Source: Bacteroidales bacterium (lineage in GTDB: Bacteria > Bacteroidota > Bacteroidia > Bacteroidales > Muribaculaceae). From it: DNA of 64,000 nucleotides. This document shows, one piece after another, positions 55,997 through 64,000 of the stretch (the stretch's first letter is position 1; every line of letters begins with the position of its first letter). Made by a program: the position numbers and the translations under genes. The notes beneath the pieces are model-generated. The model was not told the DNA's origin and did not search any database. It saw only the letters and a list, made by a program, of their open reading frames with translations. Where the stretch lies: positions 2,108,001-2,172,000 of the forward strand of contig CP091725.1 of the NCBI GenBank assembly GCA_022009815.1. Reading direction: 5' to 3'.

Positions 55997-56560
55997 TTAG
56001 TGTTTTCGTGTTTCTTTGATTTTGTAGTCGCAGCGCACTCGTCCGCGGGCGATGTTGTTCAGTTTTGTCTTTATCAGCTGTTTGCGTATCGGCGAGATGC
56101 GGTCAACGTAGAGGATTCCGTCGAGGTGGTCGTATTCGTGCTGGATGATTCGCGCGAGGAATCCCTCAAACACCTGTTCGTGCTCCACGAAGTCGGTGTC
56201 GAGCCAGTTGAGGCGCACCTTCTCGTGGCGCACCACGTTTTCGCTGAGTCCGGGGAGGCTGAGGCATCCCTCTGAGCGGCTCACTGTCGGAGAGTCGGTC
56301 AGGATGTCGAGTTCCGGGTTGACGAGAGTCATTTTCACACCCTCAAGTTCAGGGAACGTGTCTTTGAGCACGTCGGCGTCGATTACGATCAGCCGTATCG
56401 GCAGACCGATTTGCGGTGCGGCGAGTCCTACGCCGTCCGATTCGTACATCGTTTCGTACATGTTTTCGACCAGTTTTTTCAGGTCGGGATAGTTTTCATC
56501 CACATCGTCGGCCTCCTGCCTGAGCACGGGCTGACCGTATAAATAAATAGGTAGTATCAT
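55997..56560 (-). CDS. def: Peptide deformylase
   Basis: A 187-residue Fe2+/Zn2+ enzyme that removes the N-formyl group from new proteins. All three motifs are present: GVGLAAPQIG, EGCLSLPG (metal Cys) and QHEYDHLDG (HExxH-type). Size is typical of type I deformylases in Bacteroidetes. It follows ruvX by 31 bp. Confidence 0.96.
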   Translation of the reverse strand: MILPIYLYGQPVLRQEADDVDENYPDLKKLVENMYETMYESDGVGLAAPQIGLPIRLIVIDADVLKDTFPELEGVKMTLVNPELDILTDSPTVSRSEGCLSLPGLSENVVRHEKVRLNWLDTDFVEHEQVFEGFLARIIQHEYDHLDGILYVDRISPIRKQLIKTKLNNIARGRVRCDYKIKETRKH

Positions 56561-56591
56561 ATCTTATTTCGTGTTTTTTTTGTTTTTTGCG

Positions 56592-57005
56592 TCATCGCCG
56601 GCTTTCGAGGAAATCGTTGAGGATGATTGTGGCAGAGATTTCGTCGACAATCGCCTTGTCGCGGCGCGCCGTCTTCTTCATTCCTCCGTCGAGCATGGCG
56701 CGGTGGGCAATCACCGATGTGAACCGCTCGTCGTACATTTCCACCGGCATCTGCGGCATTTCCTTAGCCAGCTGGGCGAGAAACGGCTTGATGTAGCGCA
56801 TGCTCTCCGACGGCTCGTTGTTCATCTGCTTCGGCAGCCCCACGACAATCCGTTCCACGGGCTCTTTCGCCACATATTGCTTCAGAAACGTGAGCAGCTG
56901 ATGGGTGGGCACGGTGGTGAGACCGTTTGCCACAATCTGTAGCGTGTCGGTCACGGCTATTCCCGTGCGCTTCCGTCCGTAGTCGATAGCGAGAATGCGT
57001 CCCAT
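56592..57005 (-). CDS. ruvX: Holliday junction resolvase-like protein RuvX/YqgF
   Basis: A 137-residue RNase H-like protein: ILAIDYGRKRTGIAVTD (catalytic Asp), VVGLPKQMNNEPSE, YDERFTSVIA and DEISATIIL (C-terminal acidic residues). Involved in processing the 5' end of pre-16S rRNA, with a possible resolvase role. The start ATG overlaps the kdsA stop (TGATG), so translation is coupled. Confidence 0.93.
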   Translation of the reverse strand: MGRILAIDYGRKRTGIAVTDTLQIVANGLTTVPTHQLLTFLKQYVAKEPVERIVVGLPKQMNNEPSESMRYIKPFLAQLAKEMPQMPVEMYDERFTSVIAHRAMLDGGMKKTARRDKAIVDEISATIILNDFLESRR

Positions 57006-57815
57006 CAGCTGTTTATTTCGTTTACAGCCATGCGCAGCGCCGACAGCCGTTCGAGCAGTCCTTCCATGCGGTCGAGCGGCAGCATGTTTGCCCCGTCCGA
57101 CTTCGCCACCGCCGGGTTCTGATGCGTCTCCATAAACAGACCGTCGACACCGGCAGCGATTCCGCATCGCGCCATTGTCTCGATGAGGTGGGGCAGTCCG
57201 CCCGTTACGCCGCACGTCTGGTTTGGCTGCTGCAGCGAGTGTGTCACGTCGAGAATCACTGGTGCGAACCGGCGCATCGTAGGGATTCCGCGGTAGTCCA
57301 CAATCAGGTCCTGGTAGCCGAACGTCGTTCCGCGCTCGGTTATCGCCACGTCGTTGTTGCCCGCGTCCTTCACCTTCTGCACGGCGAATTCCATAGCCTC
57401 CGGCGACAGGAACTGTCCCTTCTTGATGTTGACCGTCTTTCCGGTTCGCGCCGCCGCCACGAGCAGGTCGGTCTGCCGGCATAGGAACGCCGGAATCTGC
57501 AGCACATCGACATATTCGGCAGCCATCGCAGCCTCTTCGGCAGCGTGGATGTCGGTCACCACGGGGATGTTGTAAGTTTGTCCCACCTTTTTCAGCACTT
57601 CGAGCGCCTTGATGTCGCCGATGCCCGTAAACGAGTCTATCCGCGAGCGGTTTGCCTTTCGGTAGCTGCCCTTGAACACGTAAGGGATGCCCAGCCGACG
57701 GGTGGTTTCCACTATTTGTCCGGCGATGTCCATAGCCATCTGTTCGCCCTCTATCACGCAAGGGCCTGCGAGCAGGAAGAAGTTGCCTGAGGCAGAGTTT
57801 GAGTTGTTCTATCAT
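57005..57815 (-). CDS. kdsA: 3-deoxy-8-phosphooctulonate synthase, frameshift near the start
   Basis: KDO-8-phosphate synthase for LPS. From ATG 57815 the N-terminus is MIEQLK. Restoring two As (T run at 57798-57800 on the plus strand, CAAACTC to CAAAAACTC) gives NSASGNFFLLAGPCVIEGEQMAMDIA. Next come YVFKGSYRKANRSR, VVTDIHAAEEA, DVLQIPAFLCRQTDLL, ITERGTTFGY and DVTHSLQQPN, the standard motifs. Repaired length is 270 residues. It overlaps rsmE (ATGA) upstream and ruvX downstream. Its presence shows a KDO-containing outer membrane. Confidence 0.94.
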
Positions 57816-58521
57816 TTTTTCAATTGGTTTATCGTGTGGATTGCGGCGCAGGCAAACACGCCCGCCGTTTCTGTGCGCAGACGGCTGTCGCCGAGGCTCA
57901 CGGGGATGAATCCGGCATCGAGAGCCGCGCGTATCTCGGGCTGGCTGAAGTCGCCTTCGGGCCCCACCAGAATCGTCACGTCGCTCTCCGGAAGACATTC
58001 CTTAACGAAGTCGCGCCTCGGGATTGCGGGGTCGCAGTAGGCAATGAACCGCTGTCCGTCGGGGAGAGCCTTCATGAAATCGTCAAACGGCGTGAGGTCG
58101 TCGAGCTGCGGCAGCGTAGCCTTCAGCGACTGCTTCATCGCCGCCACGAGGATTTTGCGCAGGCGTTCCGTCTTCAGCACCTTCCTCTCCGAGTATCGGC
58201 ACAGGAGCGGCACGATGCGGTCAACGCCCATCTCCGTCACCTTCTCCGCCATCCATTCCATGCGGTCCATGTTTTTGTCGGAGCGATAGCCACCGTGATG
58301 CGGCATCCCCAGTGGGGCTTCACGTCGGTTGTTCCGACAATCTCCACGGCGCAGTTTTTGGCGTTGGCGTTCAGGATGCGGCACAGATGGAGATGCCCTT
58401 TTCCGTCGACCACCTCCACCTCTTCGCCCTCTTTCAGCCGCAACACGCGCACGCAATGCTGCGCCTCCTCGTCGGGGAGCAGCATTGTCGTGGTAATGTC
58501 GGGAGCATAAAATCGATGCAT
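57812..58521 (-). CDS. rsmE: 16S rRNA m3U1498 methyltransferase RsmE, frameshift near 58272
   Basis: N-terminal PUA-like domain MHRFYAPDITTTMLLPDEEAQHCVRVLRLKEGEEVEVVDGKGHLH; C-terminal SPOUT domain with ILVGPEGDFSQPEI and SLGDSRLRTETAGVFACAAIH. One A is missing at 58272-58276 (ACAAAAACATG for ACAAAAAACATG); restoring it joins VAIAPTKN to MDRMEWMAEKVTEMGVDRI. Repaired length is about 236 residues. It methylates U1498 of 16S rRNA. It overlaps kdsA and follows the MFS gene by 25 bp. Confidence 0.94.
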
Positions 58522-58546
58522 ATTGATTTTTACGTTGTTTTTTTCT

Positions 58547-59824
58547 TTATCTTGTCAGTTTTTCTGTAGGCTGGCGCTTCTTTCCGGAGTCGAACACCAC
58601 CATAAACAGTAGAGCCACCGCGAGAGCGTAGCCGGCGAAAATGAGCCATGACGTCTGCCATCCTTCCACCTGCGGCGCCATCGACGTCATGTCGACGAAG
58701 TTGTTGATCACCGCCTGTGCGCCGAGAGTGCCCACCGTGGCACCCACGCCGTTTGTCATCAGCACGAAGAGTCCCTGCGCGCTCGAGCGCAGCTTGCCGC
58801 TCACTTCCTGGTTGACGAAGAGCGAGCCGGAGACGTTGAAGAAGTCGAACGCCACGCCGTAGACAATCATCGAGAGGACAAACATCCATACGCCGCTGCC
58901 CGGGTTGCCGAAGCCGAAGAGCCCGAAGCGGAACACCCATGCCAGCATCGCGATGATCATCACGCGCTTGATGCCGAAACGGCTCATCACAAACGGGATG
59001 AGCAGGATGCAGAGCGTTTCCGAAACTTGCGACAGCGAAATCAGCATGTTGGCGTGCTCAACGCCGAACGTGCCCTGATATTCGGCTATCGAGCCGAAAC
59101 TTGTGATATAGGTGTTGGCGAATCCGTTGGTAATCTGCAGCGACACGCCGAGGAGCATCGAGAAGATGAAGAATATCGCCATGCGTTTCTGCTTGAACAG
59201 CTTGAAGGCATCGAGTCCGAGGGCTTGAGCCACCGAGCTTCCGCCGTCGTTGCTCACCGGGCATGGGGGGAGCGTCAGCGCGTATGCTCCGAAGAGCAGC
59301 CCTACGACGCCGCAGACGAAGAACTGGTTGTAGTTCTGCTGGAATCCCATCAGGTCGACAACCCACATCATGCAGATGAAACCGATGGTGCCGAGAGTGC
59401 GTATTGGCGGAAAAACCTTCACGGGGTCGAGTCCGGCACCCTCGAGCCCGCTGTAGGCAACGGAGTTGGAGAGCGAGAGAGTAGGCATGTAGAACGCCAC
59501 GCTGCAAGAGTAGAGCGTGAACAGCGTTGCAAACTGCGCCTCGCTGCCGGTGGTCATGCCGTAGTAGCCTGCGGCGATCATGAATGCGGCGGCGATGATG
59601 TGGCACGCGCTCAGCAGCTTCTGTGCCGGGACGTAGCGGTCGGCGAGGATTCCCATCAGCGCCGGCATGAACAGCGACACGATGCCCTGCATTGCGTAAA
59701 ACATTCCGATGTGTTCACCCATTCCGATGCTGAACAGGTAGGTTCCCATTGAGGTAAGGTAAGAACCCCACACAGCGAACTGCATGAAGTTCATTATCGC
59801 AAACCTTGTACGTAGATTTCTCAT
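58547..59824 (-). CDS. MFS nucleoside:H+ symporter-like transporter
   Basis: A 425-residue, 12-helix permease starting MRNLRTRFAIMNFMQFAVWGSYLTSMGTYLFS. The FMQFAVWGSY...G motif, the short GIVSLFMPALMGILADRYVPAQ loop and the overall spacing match the NupG/XapB nucleoside:H+ symporter group. Nucleoside import is the likely role, and substrate choice cannot be read from sequence. It lies 19 bp after the DUF151 gene. Confidence 0.8.
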   Translation of the reverse strand: MRNLRTRFAIMNFMQFAVWGSYLTSMGTYLFSIGMGEHIGMFYAMQGIVSLFMPALMGILADRYVPAQKLLSACHIIAAAFMIAAGYYGMTTGSEAQFATLFTLYSCSVAFYMPTLSLSNSVAYSGLEGAGLDPVKVFPPIRTLGTIGFICMMWVVDLMGFQQNYNQFFVCGVVGLLFGAYALTLPPCPVSNDGGSSVAQALGLDAFKLFKQKRMAIFFIFSMLLGVSLQITNGFANTYITSFGSIAEYQGTFGVEHANMLISLSQVSETLCILLIPFVMSRFGIKRVMIIAMLAWVFRFGLFGFGNPGSGVWMFVLSMIVYGVAFDFFNVSGSLFVNQEVSGKLRSSAQGLFVLMTNGVGATVGTLGAQAVINNFVDMTSMAPQVEGWQTSWLIFAGYALAVALLFMVVFDSGKKRQPTEKLTR

Positions 59825-59843
59825 AAGTTTCTGTATTTTTTTG

Positions 59844-60451
59844 TTAGATTTTTTCTTGTTTCTGCTGCCTGCGTTTCTCGTCGATGGCAGCCTTTATCTC
59901 CGCCGCGCGTTCATACTCCTCCGTGCTGATGCACTTTGCGAGCATGCGTTGCAGCTCCTCCTCGGCAAGGCGGTTGAGCGGCAGCAGGCTTGCATCGTCG
60001 ACGGTGGTGTCGCGGTCGGCAGCCGGCGCGTCGTCAAACCCCTCGGCGATGAATCCCGTCTCGTCGATCACCTCGCGGGTGGTGTAGATGGGGGCGTGCG
60101 AGCGCAGGGCGATGGCGAGCGCGTCGGATGTGCGCGCGTCGACCACCACTTCGCGGTCGCCGTCGGCAAACGTGATTTCGGAGTAGAATATTCCTTTCTC
60201 AAACTTGCTGACAAACACCTCTTTCACTCTGATGCCGAAGGCGCGTGTCACCGAGCGGAACAAGTCGTGGGTGAGCGGGCGCGGCAGGTTGACGCGCTCC
60301 ATCCATGCCACTATCGACTGTGCTTCGGCTATGCCCACCACCACGGGGATGCGGTGAGGTCCGCCGTCCTCGGTGAGGAGCACGGCGTAGGCGCCTTTCT
60401 GTATCTGGCTGTGGGTGATGCCCATCACGCTGATTTCACTCTGTCGGTCAT
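59844..60451 (-). CDS. Bifunctional nuclease family protein (DUF151 + UVR motif), frameshift at 60434
   Basis: From ATG 60451 the protein starts MTDRVK. Restoring one A (TTT at 60434-60436 on the plus strand) gives ISVMGITHSQIQKGAYAVLLTEDGGPHRIPVVVGIAEAQSIV, the DUF151 signature with the RIP...G.EA core. DARTSDALAIALR follows near residue 100. The C-terminus has a UvrB/UvrC-like helix pair (ECISTEEYERAAEIKAAIDEKRR). Bacteroidetes proteins of this family occur as DUF151-UVR fusions and are called bifunctional nucleases; the true function is unclear. It begins 19 bp after mnmA. Confidence 0.85.
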
Positions 60452-60470
60452 ATCGCGGCTGTTTTTGTTG

Positions 60471-61550
60471 TTAGACAATCACTTTCTGTCCGGTGATGAT
60501 GCCGCTGCCGTAGCAGAGGTGGCCGGTGGCGTCGTAGACCACGGCAAACTGTCCGGGGGCGATGCCCTGCACCTTCTCCTCCGACTCGATGACGTATTCC
60601 CTTCCGCCGAGAGGCACGAAGCGCGCCTTCATAAACACCGGCGTGTGGCGGTTCTTGAACATGATGTCGACCGGCTCGGTCTGTCCCTCCCACGGGTTTC
60701 CGCTGATGAAGTGCATCTCGTCGAGGTGGAGCGTCTTGCCATACTGCTTGTCGGTGTCGTATCCGCGGCTGACGTAGATAGTGTTGTCAGCCACGTTCTT
60801 CTTCACCACATACCACGGGCCTCCGCTCAGCCCCAAGCCCTTGCGCTGACCGATGGTGTGGAACCAGAATCCGCGGTGCTCGCCGATTTTCTTGCCTGTC
60901 TCCAGCTCGATGATGTTGCCCTTCTTCTCGCCCAGATGGCGGCGTATGAAGTCATTGTAGTTGATTTTGCCCAGGAAGCATATTCCCTGGCTGTCCTTGC
61001 GGTAGGCGTTGGGCAGTTTAGCCTGCTGCGCTATGCGCCTCACCTCCTCCTTCGGCATCGAGCCGATGGGGAACGTCAGGTGCATCAGCTGCTCGTAGGA
61101 AATCTGTGCGAGGAAGTCGGTCTGGTCCTTCACCGGGTCGACCGCCGTGGCGAGATATTTGCGCCCGTCGACAACGGTGGTCGTGGCGTAGTGTCCGGTG
61201 GCTGTTATGTCGAAGTCCTTGCCCCAACGCTGCTCGAAGTAGCCGAACTTTATCATCTTGTTGCACATCATGTCGGGGTTTGGCGTCAGCCCGCTTCTGA
61301 CGGTGCGCAGCGCATATTCCATCACGTTGTCCCAGTATTCCTGGTGCAGCGACACCACCTCGAGCGGCAGCCCGTAGCGGTGGGCTATGGCGGTACACAT
61401 CTCGATGTCTTCCTCGGCGGAGCAGTCGCCCTCGCCGTTGTCCATTCCGATGCGGATGTAGAATAGCGTCAGGTCGTGGCCCTCCTCCTTGAGTTTGTGC
61501 ACCACGACGGCGCTGTCGACGCCTCCCGAAATCAATACGGCTGTTCTCAT
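60471..61550 (-). CDS. mnmA: tRNA-specific 2-thiouridylase MnmA
   Basis: A 359-residue ATP-dependent enzyme that thiolates U34 of tRNA Lys/Glu/Gln. PP-loop ISGGVDSAVVVHKL, first catalytic Cys in TPNPDMMCNKMIKFG, ATGHYATT, the second catalytic Cys in DSQGICFLGKINYNDFI and IGQRKGLGLSGG. The first 30 residues differ from the usual GMSGGVDS start but the key residues stay. No frameshift. It follows the DoxX gene by 20 bp. Confidence 0.94.
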   Translation of the reverse strand: MRTAVLISGGVDSAVVVHKLKEEGHDLTLFYIRIGMDNGEGDCSAEEDIEMCTAIAHRYGLPLEVVSLHQEYWDNVMEYALRTVRSGLTPNPDMMCNKMIKFGYFEQRWGKDFDITATGHYATTTVVDGRKYLATAVDPVKDQTDFLAQISYEQLMHLTFPIGSMPKEEVRRIAQQAKLPNAYRKDSQGICFLGKINYNDFIRRHLGEKKGNIIELETGKKIGEHRGFWFHTIGQRKGLGLSGGPWYVVKKNVADNTIYVSRGYDTDKQYGKTLHLDEMHFISGNPWEGQTEPVDIMFKNRHTPVFMKARFVPLGGREYVIESEEKVQGIAPGQFAVVYDATGHLCYGSGIITGQKVIV

Positions 61551-61570
61551 TGTATATTTATTCTTTCCTC

Positions 61571-62092
61571 CTAAAAGTTTTTAAGTTCGTTAAGGCTGTC
61601 CTTGTTGGTGAAGTAGAGCGACAGCAGATAGTCGACCGACACCTTTCCCGGACCTGCCAGCATTATAAACACAAACATGCCGACAAAGAGCAGCGGCACG
61701 TAGCCCAACTGCAGGCTCGACATCAGCGCCACCTCGCCCATAGGCATGTTGGCGATGCCCGCCATCAGTCCGTTGTCGAGGATATACCATTCAGCCACCG
61801 CCATGGAGAGCGTGGGCAGCACCACGGAGAGGCGGGTGAGGAATCCGAAGATCAGGAATGCCGAGCAGACCACCTCAATGGCTATCATCATGTCGAGCGT
61901 GGTGGCGGAGCCCATGCCGAGGAGGTCGGGGAAATATTTCACAAAGAAGTCGTAGTTTGCAATTTGGCGGATGCCGAACTGCATGAACATCACGCCGGCA
62001 AACACGCGGATGAAGAAGCGCGACAGGTTGCCGTAGGTGCGGTATGCCTCGGCGACGAATATGCGCCGTAGGAGTTTGCGATGTCTTCTCAT
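61571..62092 (-). CDS. DoxX family membrane protein
   Basis: A 173-residue protein with four hydrophobic helices (FFIRVFAGVMFMQFGIRQI; MMIAIEVVCSAFLIFGFLT; MAVAEWYIL...; VPLLFVGMFVFIMLAGPGKVSVDYLL). The GPGKVSVDYLL ending is typical of DoxX/DoxD-like quinone- or redox-linked proteins. Together with the DUF5106 thiol protein just upstream (13 bp), it may form a small membrane redox module. Confidence 0.8.
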   Translation of the reverse strand: MRRHRKLLRRIFVAEAYRTYGNLSRFFIRVFAGVMFMQFGIRQIANYDFFVKYFPDLLGMGSATTLDMMIAIEVVCSAFLIFGFLTRLSVVLPTLSMAVAEWYILDNGLMAGIANMPMGEVALMSSLQLGYVPLLFVGMFVFIMLAGPGKVSVDYLLSLYFTNKDSLNELKNF

Positions 62093-62105
62093 ATCTCAGT
62101 TGTTT

Positions 62106-63014
62106 TTATTTGTCGTTTGCCTGCGCCACGCTCTCGATGGCGCGCAGCAGGCTGTCGATGTCGACAAATTTGGTGGTTATCTTCTTGTCGCTGTCGAGCA
62201 CGTAGACCGCCGGACGCAGACGCTGGTCGTAGGCTGCGGTGTCGATGCATGCCACTTCCCAGTCGGCTGGCTCGGTGGCAAGCTTGCTCTCTACTGCCGC
62301 GGGGTCGCCGCCATAGACGGAGACAATGCGCAGATGCCCCTCCTTGATGAGCGACGAGGCGGCTATGCTTGCGCTCAGGCGCACTTTGTAGATTGAGCAG
62401 TCGATGCATCCGTCGGAGTTGAAAAAGAGGATTGTGGTGCCTGCAGTGAGCCCGTAGAGCGATGCCGCTCCGGCTGGCGACTGGCGCAGCGGGAAGTCGG
62501 CTACGGTGGCGCCCACCGCCGAGTTGGCGAGCACCGCCGCCTGTGCCTGCAGCTTTGCTTTCAGAGCCTTGTCGACCTTCTTGGCGGCGGCTATGTTGTC
62601 GGCAAACATCGTGTAGACCTCGTCGGAGCAGTACTGGCTGCGGAGGTTGAGCACGTCGGAGTGGAGCATGCCTACTGTGAGGTTGAGGTTGGTGGGGTTC
62701 TTCGCCACGCGCTCAACGTATTTCTTTATCGATTTCTCGACCACAGCCTTGTCGGCGAGCGCGAAAAACGACAGATAGTCGGTAAACGTGTTGTGGAACG
62801 CGGCGAGGTCGGTGACGGCGGTCTTCTCAAGGTCGCACTTGTCCCAGAGATGTTCCACCATGAAGTTGGCGCGCATAGCCGGCTTGGTGAGCTTGTCGGG
62901 CACCGACGGGTATTCAAACAGTGTGGCAGGAGCCGCCGGCTCTGCAGCCCTGGCGGAGCCTGCCGCGATGACAACGGCAAGCGCCGCCGCCGTGAAAATA
63001 TTTCTTATCTTCAT
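62106..63014 (-). CDS. DUF5106 protein with thioredoxin-like C-terminal domain
   Basis: Signal peptide MKIRNIFTAAALAVVIAAGSARA, then a helical DUF5106 domain (YLSFFALADKAVVEKSIKKYVERVAKN...CSDEVYTMFADNI). The C-terminal thioredoxin-like fold has GTTILFFNSDGCIDCSIYKVRL (CxxC-type active site CIDC) and RPAVYVLDSDKKITTKFVD. It is a periplasmic thiol-disulfide protein, probably about 280 residues after cleavage. First gene of the ten-gene operon with its own promoter. Confidence 0.82.
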   Translation of the reverse strand: MKIRNIFTAAALAVVIAAGSARAAEPAAPATLFEYPSVPDKLTKPAMRANFMVEHLWDKCDLEKTAVTDLAAFHNTFTDYLSFFALADKAVVEKSIKKYVERVAKNPTNLNLTVGMLHSDVLNLRSQYCSDEVYTMFADNIAAAKKVDKALKAKLQAQAAVLANSAVGATVADFPLRQSPAGAASLYGLTAGTTILFFNSDGCIDCSIYKVRLSASIAASSLIKEGHLRIVSVYGGDPAAVESKLATEPADWEVACIDTAAYDQRLRPAVYVLDSDKKITTKFVDIDSLLRAIESVAQANDK

Positions 63015-63046
63015 GTTTCTTTCAGTTATATCAATCCTAACTTATG

Positions 63047-63054
63047 CAAAGTTA
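63047..63054 (-). promoter_or_regulatory. -7 box of the ten-gene housekeeping operon
   Basis: TAACTTTG on the minus strand, 33 bp before the DUF5106 start. No other clear -7 box was seen in the short gaps down to ettA. Confidence 0.6.
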
Positions 63055-63130
63055 CAATTATTTGGTTATAATCTGAAGAAAAATCCGACAAAAACCATTT
63101 TCACAGGCGCGGCGGCGCGCGGGGAGGGGG

Positions 63131-63778
63131 CTATCGGCGGTAGGAGCCGTTGCGGAACCTCACCACCTCCATCACCTCGCGCATGCGGTCGCCGATGCGG
63201 TCGCCGTATCTCTTTGTGATGTCGGCTGGAGTCATGTTGGTGGAGATTAGCGTGGGCAGCGAGCGGTCGTAGCGTATCTCGAGCAGGTCGCGCATGGGGG
63301 CGGTCATGTTGCCGAACTCCATCACCTCGCGCGGCTCCGTGCCCAGGTCGTCGATGGCGAGCAGCGGTGCGCGCGCCACGTTGTGCCATTCGGCGACCGA
63401 CGTGCGGTGCATCTCGGTGAGTGCCACAGCGTTGTAGAGCGGCATCCTCATGCGCTTTCCCGTCATGGGGTCTCTGAGGTCGAAGGCGTTTACGAGGCTC
63501 TGCAGGGCTCTCAGAAACGTGGTCTTGCCGTTGCCGTATCTGCCCGCCAGCAGCAGGCTGTGGCGCGGCGAGGCGTTGACCGTCCATGCCGCCGTCTGCC
63601 TCACACACTGCTCGAAGTCGCCGTCGGGCGAGATGCTGTGTCCGCGGCTTTCCACCTCCGCCGCCACCGCCATTGCGAGGCAGCTCTCGGCATACTCCTG
63701 GCTCACGGGAAGCCTAAAACGGGGCATCATAGGCATCCGTCCCATCAGCTGGAGCTTCAATTGGTCGTTGATTCTCAT
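63131..63778 (-). CDS. DnaC/IstB-like AAA ATPase
   Basis: A 215-residue protein: Walker A LLLAGRYGNGKTTFLRAL, Walker B PLLAIDDLGTEP, sensor LPTLISTNMTPADITKRYGDRIGDRM (Arg finger region). It looks like a helicase loader of the DnaC/IstB class. It overlaps the end of the upstream gene by about 65 bp if the first ATG is used; an internal ATG (about 63745) would lessen that. The pairing of a DnaC-like ATPase with a small upstream protein recalls replisome-loader pairs in Bacteroides. Confidence 0.85.
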   Translation of the reverse strand: MRINDQLKLQLMGRMPMMPRFRLPVSQEYAESCLAMAVAAEVESRGHSISPDGDFEQCVRQTAAWTVNASPRHSLLLAGRYGNGKTTFLRALQSLVNAFDLRDPMTGKRMRMPLYNAVALTEMHRTSVAEWHNVARAPLLAIDDLGTEPREVMEFGNMTAPMRDLLEIRYDRSLPTLISTNMTPADITKRYGDRIGDRMREVMEVVRFRNGSYRR

Positions 63779-64000
63779 AGAAGTCTTGTTTAAAGGTTTT
63801 GCACTTATGTTTATTGAAAGTCTTGATGTATTCGCGGTTCATCTTGTTGACGAAGTGGGCGCGGCAGTCGTTAACCGTCTTGGTTCTGACGCCGCAGGAG
63901 CGCAGGTATCCGAAAAACTCATGGATGAATGGCAGCAGCTCCGCCGTCTGCGCCGGGCCGCGGTGTTTTTCTGTCAGCTTCACCACGTCTGTCTGCCATC
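63714..64000 (-). CDS. Unrecognised protein upstream of the DnaC-like gene (5' end outside window)
   Basis: The frame is open to the window edge; about 95 C-terminal residues are visible, including ELLPFIHEFFGYLRSCGVRTKTVNDCRAHFVNKMNREYIKTF and a Lys-rich tail. The C-terminal part overlaps the DnaC-like gene, suggesting coupled translation and a joint role in replication initiation, perhaps as a DNA-binding partner. Family not recognised with confidence. Confidence 0.55.
   Translation of the reverse strand, partial: WQTDVVKLTEKHRGPAQTAELLPFIHEFFGYLRSCGVRTKTVNDCRAHFVNKMNREYIKTFNKHKCKTFKQDFYENQRPIEAPADGTDAYDAPF

Noticed and set aside
4618..60436. Programmed ribosomal frameshifting as a general explanation
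   Set aside because: The breaks are at varied sites without slippery heptamers plus structures, affect unrelated genes and are fixed by homopolymer length alone.
59784..61466. 560-codon plus-strand open frame opposite DUF151 and mnmA
   Set aside because: Antisense shadow of two conserved minus-strand genes.

Overview
The window reads as a Bacteroidales chromosome, plausibly a gut or oral lineage such as Muribaculaceae (the family level is a guess). Supporting signs are many promoters with the Bacteroidetes -7 box TAnnTTTG and no strong Shine-Dalgarno sites, the gene content (DUF4922, DUF3127, DUF1599, DUF5106, NamZ/DUF1343, BspA-type leucine-rich repeats, type IX-like C-terminal domains) and a Tn4555/NBU-type mobilizable element carrying cfxA. 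No rRNA, tRNA or CRISPR was recognised.

Layout. (1) 1-11.2 kb, plus strand: a peptidoglycan-sugar salvage cluster with a DUF4922 protein, SpoIID-like protein, AmpG-like permease, NamZ exo-muramidase, FAD/Fe-S D-lactate-type dehydrogenase, NagX-like acetyltransferase, MurK-like kinase, MurQ etherase and an SGNH esterase. The order suggests uptake and trimming of muropeptides, phosphorylation of MurNAc, cleavage to GlcNAc-6-P plus D-lactate, and oxidation of that D-lactate. (2) 11.36-13.28 kb: a group II intron sitting directly against a terminator-like hairpin. (3) 13.3-18.4 kb, minus strand: DUF3127, folE, a SPOR protein, tpiA, a DoxX/redox membrane protein, DUF1599 and engB. (4) 18.4-23.8 kb: a candidate small RNA, then an operon of glycosyltransferase, pyrC and a Ca2+-type P-ATPase, preceded by a GC-rich promoter-containing repeat array (23.8-24.4 kb). 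(5) 25.07-47.18 kb: a BspA-like gene split by a mobile element of about 21 kb. (6) 47.2-54.2 kb: decayed C-terminal domains, greA, a HIT protein, a large secreted anchor-J/FnIII protein and ftfL. (7) 54.3-63.0 kb, minus strand: a ten-gene housekeeping run (DUF5106, DoxX, mnmA, DUF151, MFS, rsmE, kdsA, ruvX, def, ettA), then a DnaC-like ATPase and a partial upstream gene.

The mobile element (about 25,591-46,635) has a Tn4555/NBU backbone: zinc-ribbon/HTH protein, tyrosine integrase, membrane protein, excisionase, RepA-like ATPase, primase, oriT-like region and MobV relaxase. It carries the CfxA beta-lactamase, an IS1182-family insertion with its target duplication, an Abi_2 remnant, a second IS, and an AT-richer minus-strand operon. 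That operon encodes an HTH protein, a DUF1016/YhcG nuclease, an AAA ATPase overlapping an HNH nuclease (Septu-like), a Ser/Thr protein kinase and three proteins I do not recognise, the last cut by the IS. This kinase-coupled ATPase-HNH operon is the best candidate for an undescribed defence system.

About 25 frameshifts interrupt otherwise conserved genes. Nearly all look like contractions of 4-5 base homopolymers to 3, in host and element genes alike. This points to sequencing or assembly error rather than decay, so most split genes are annotated as single genes.
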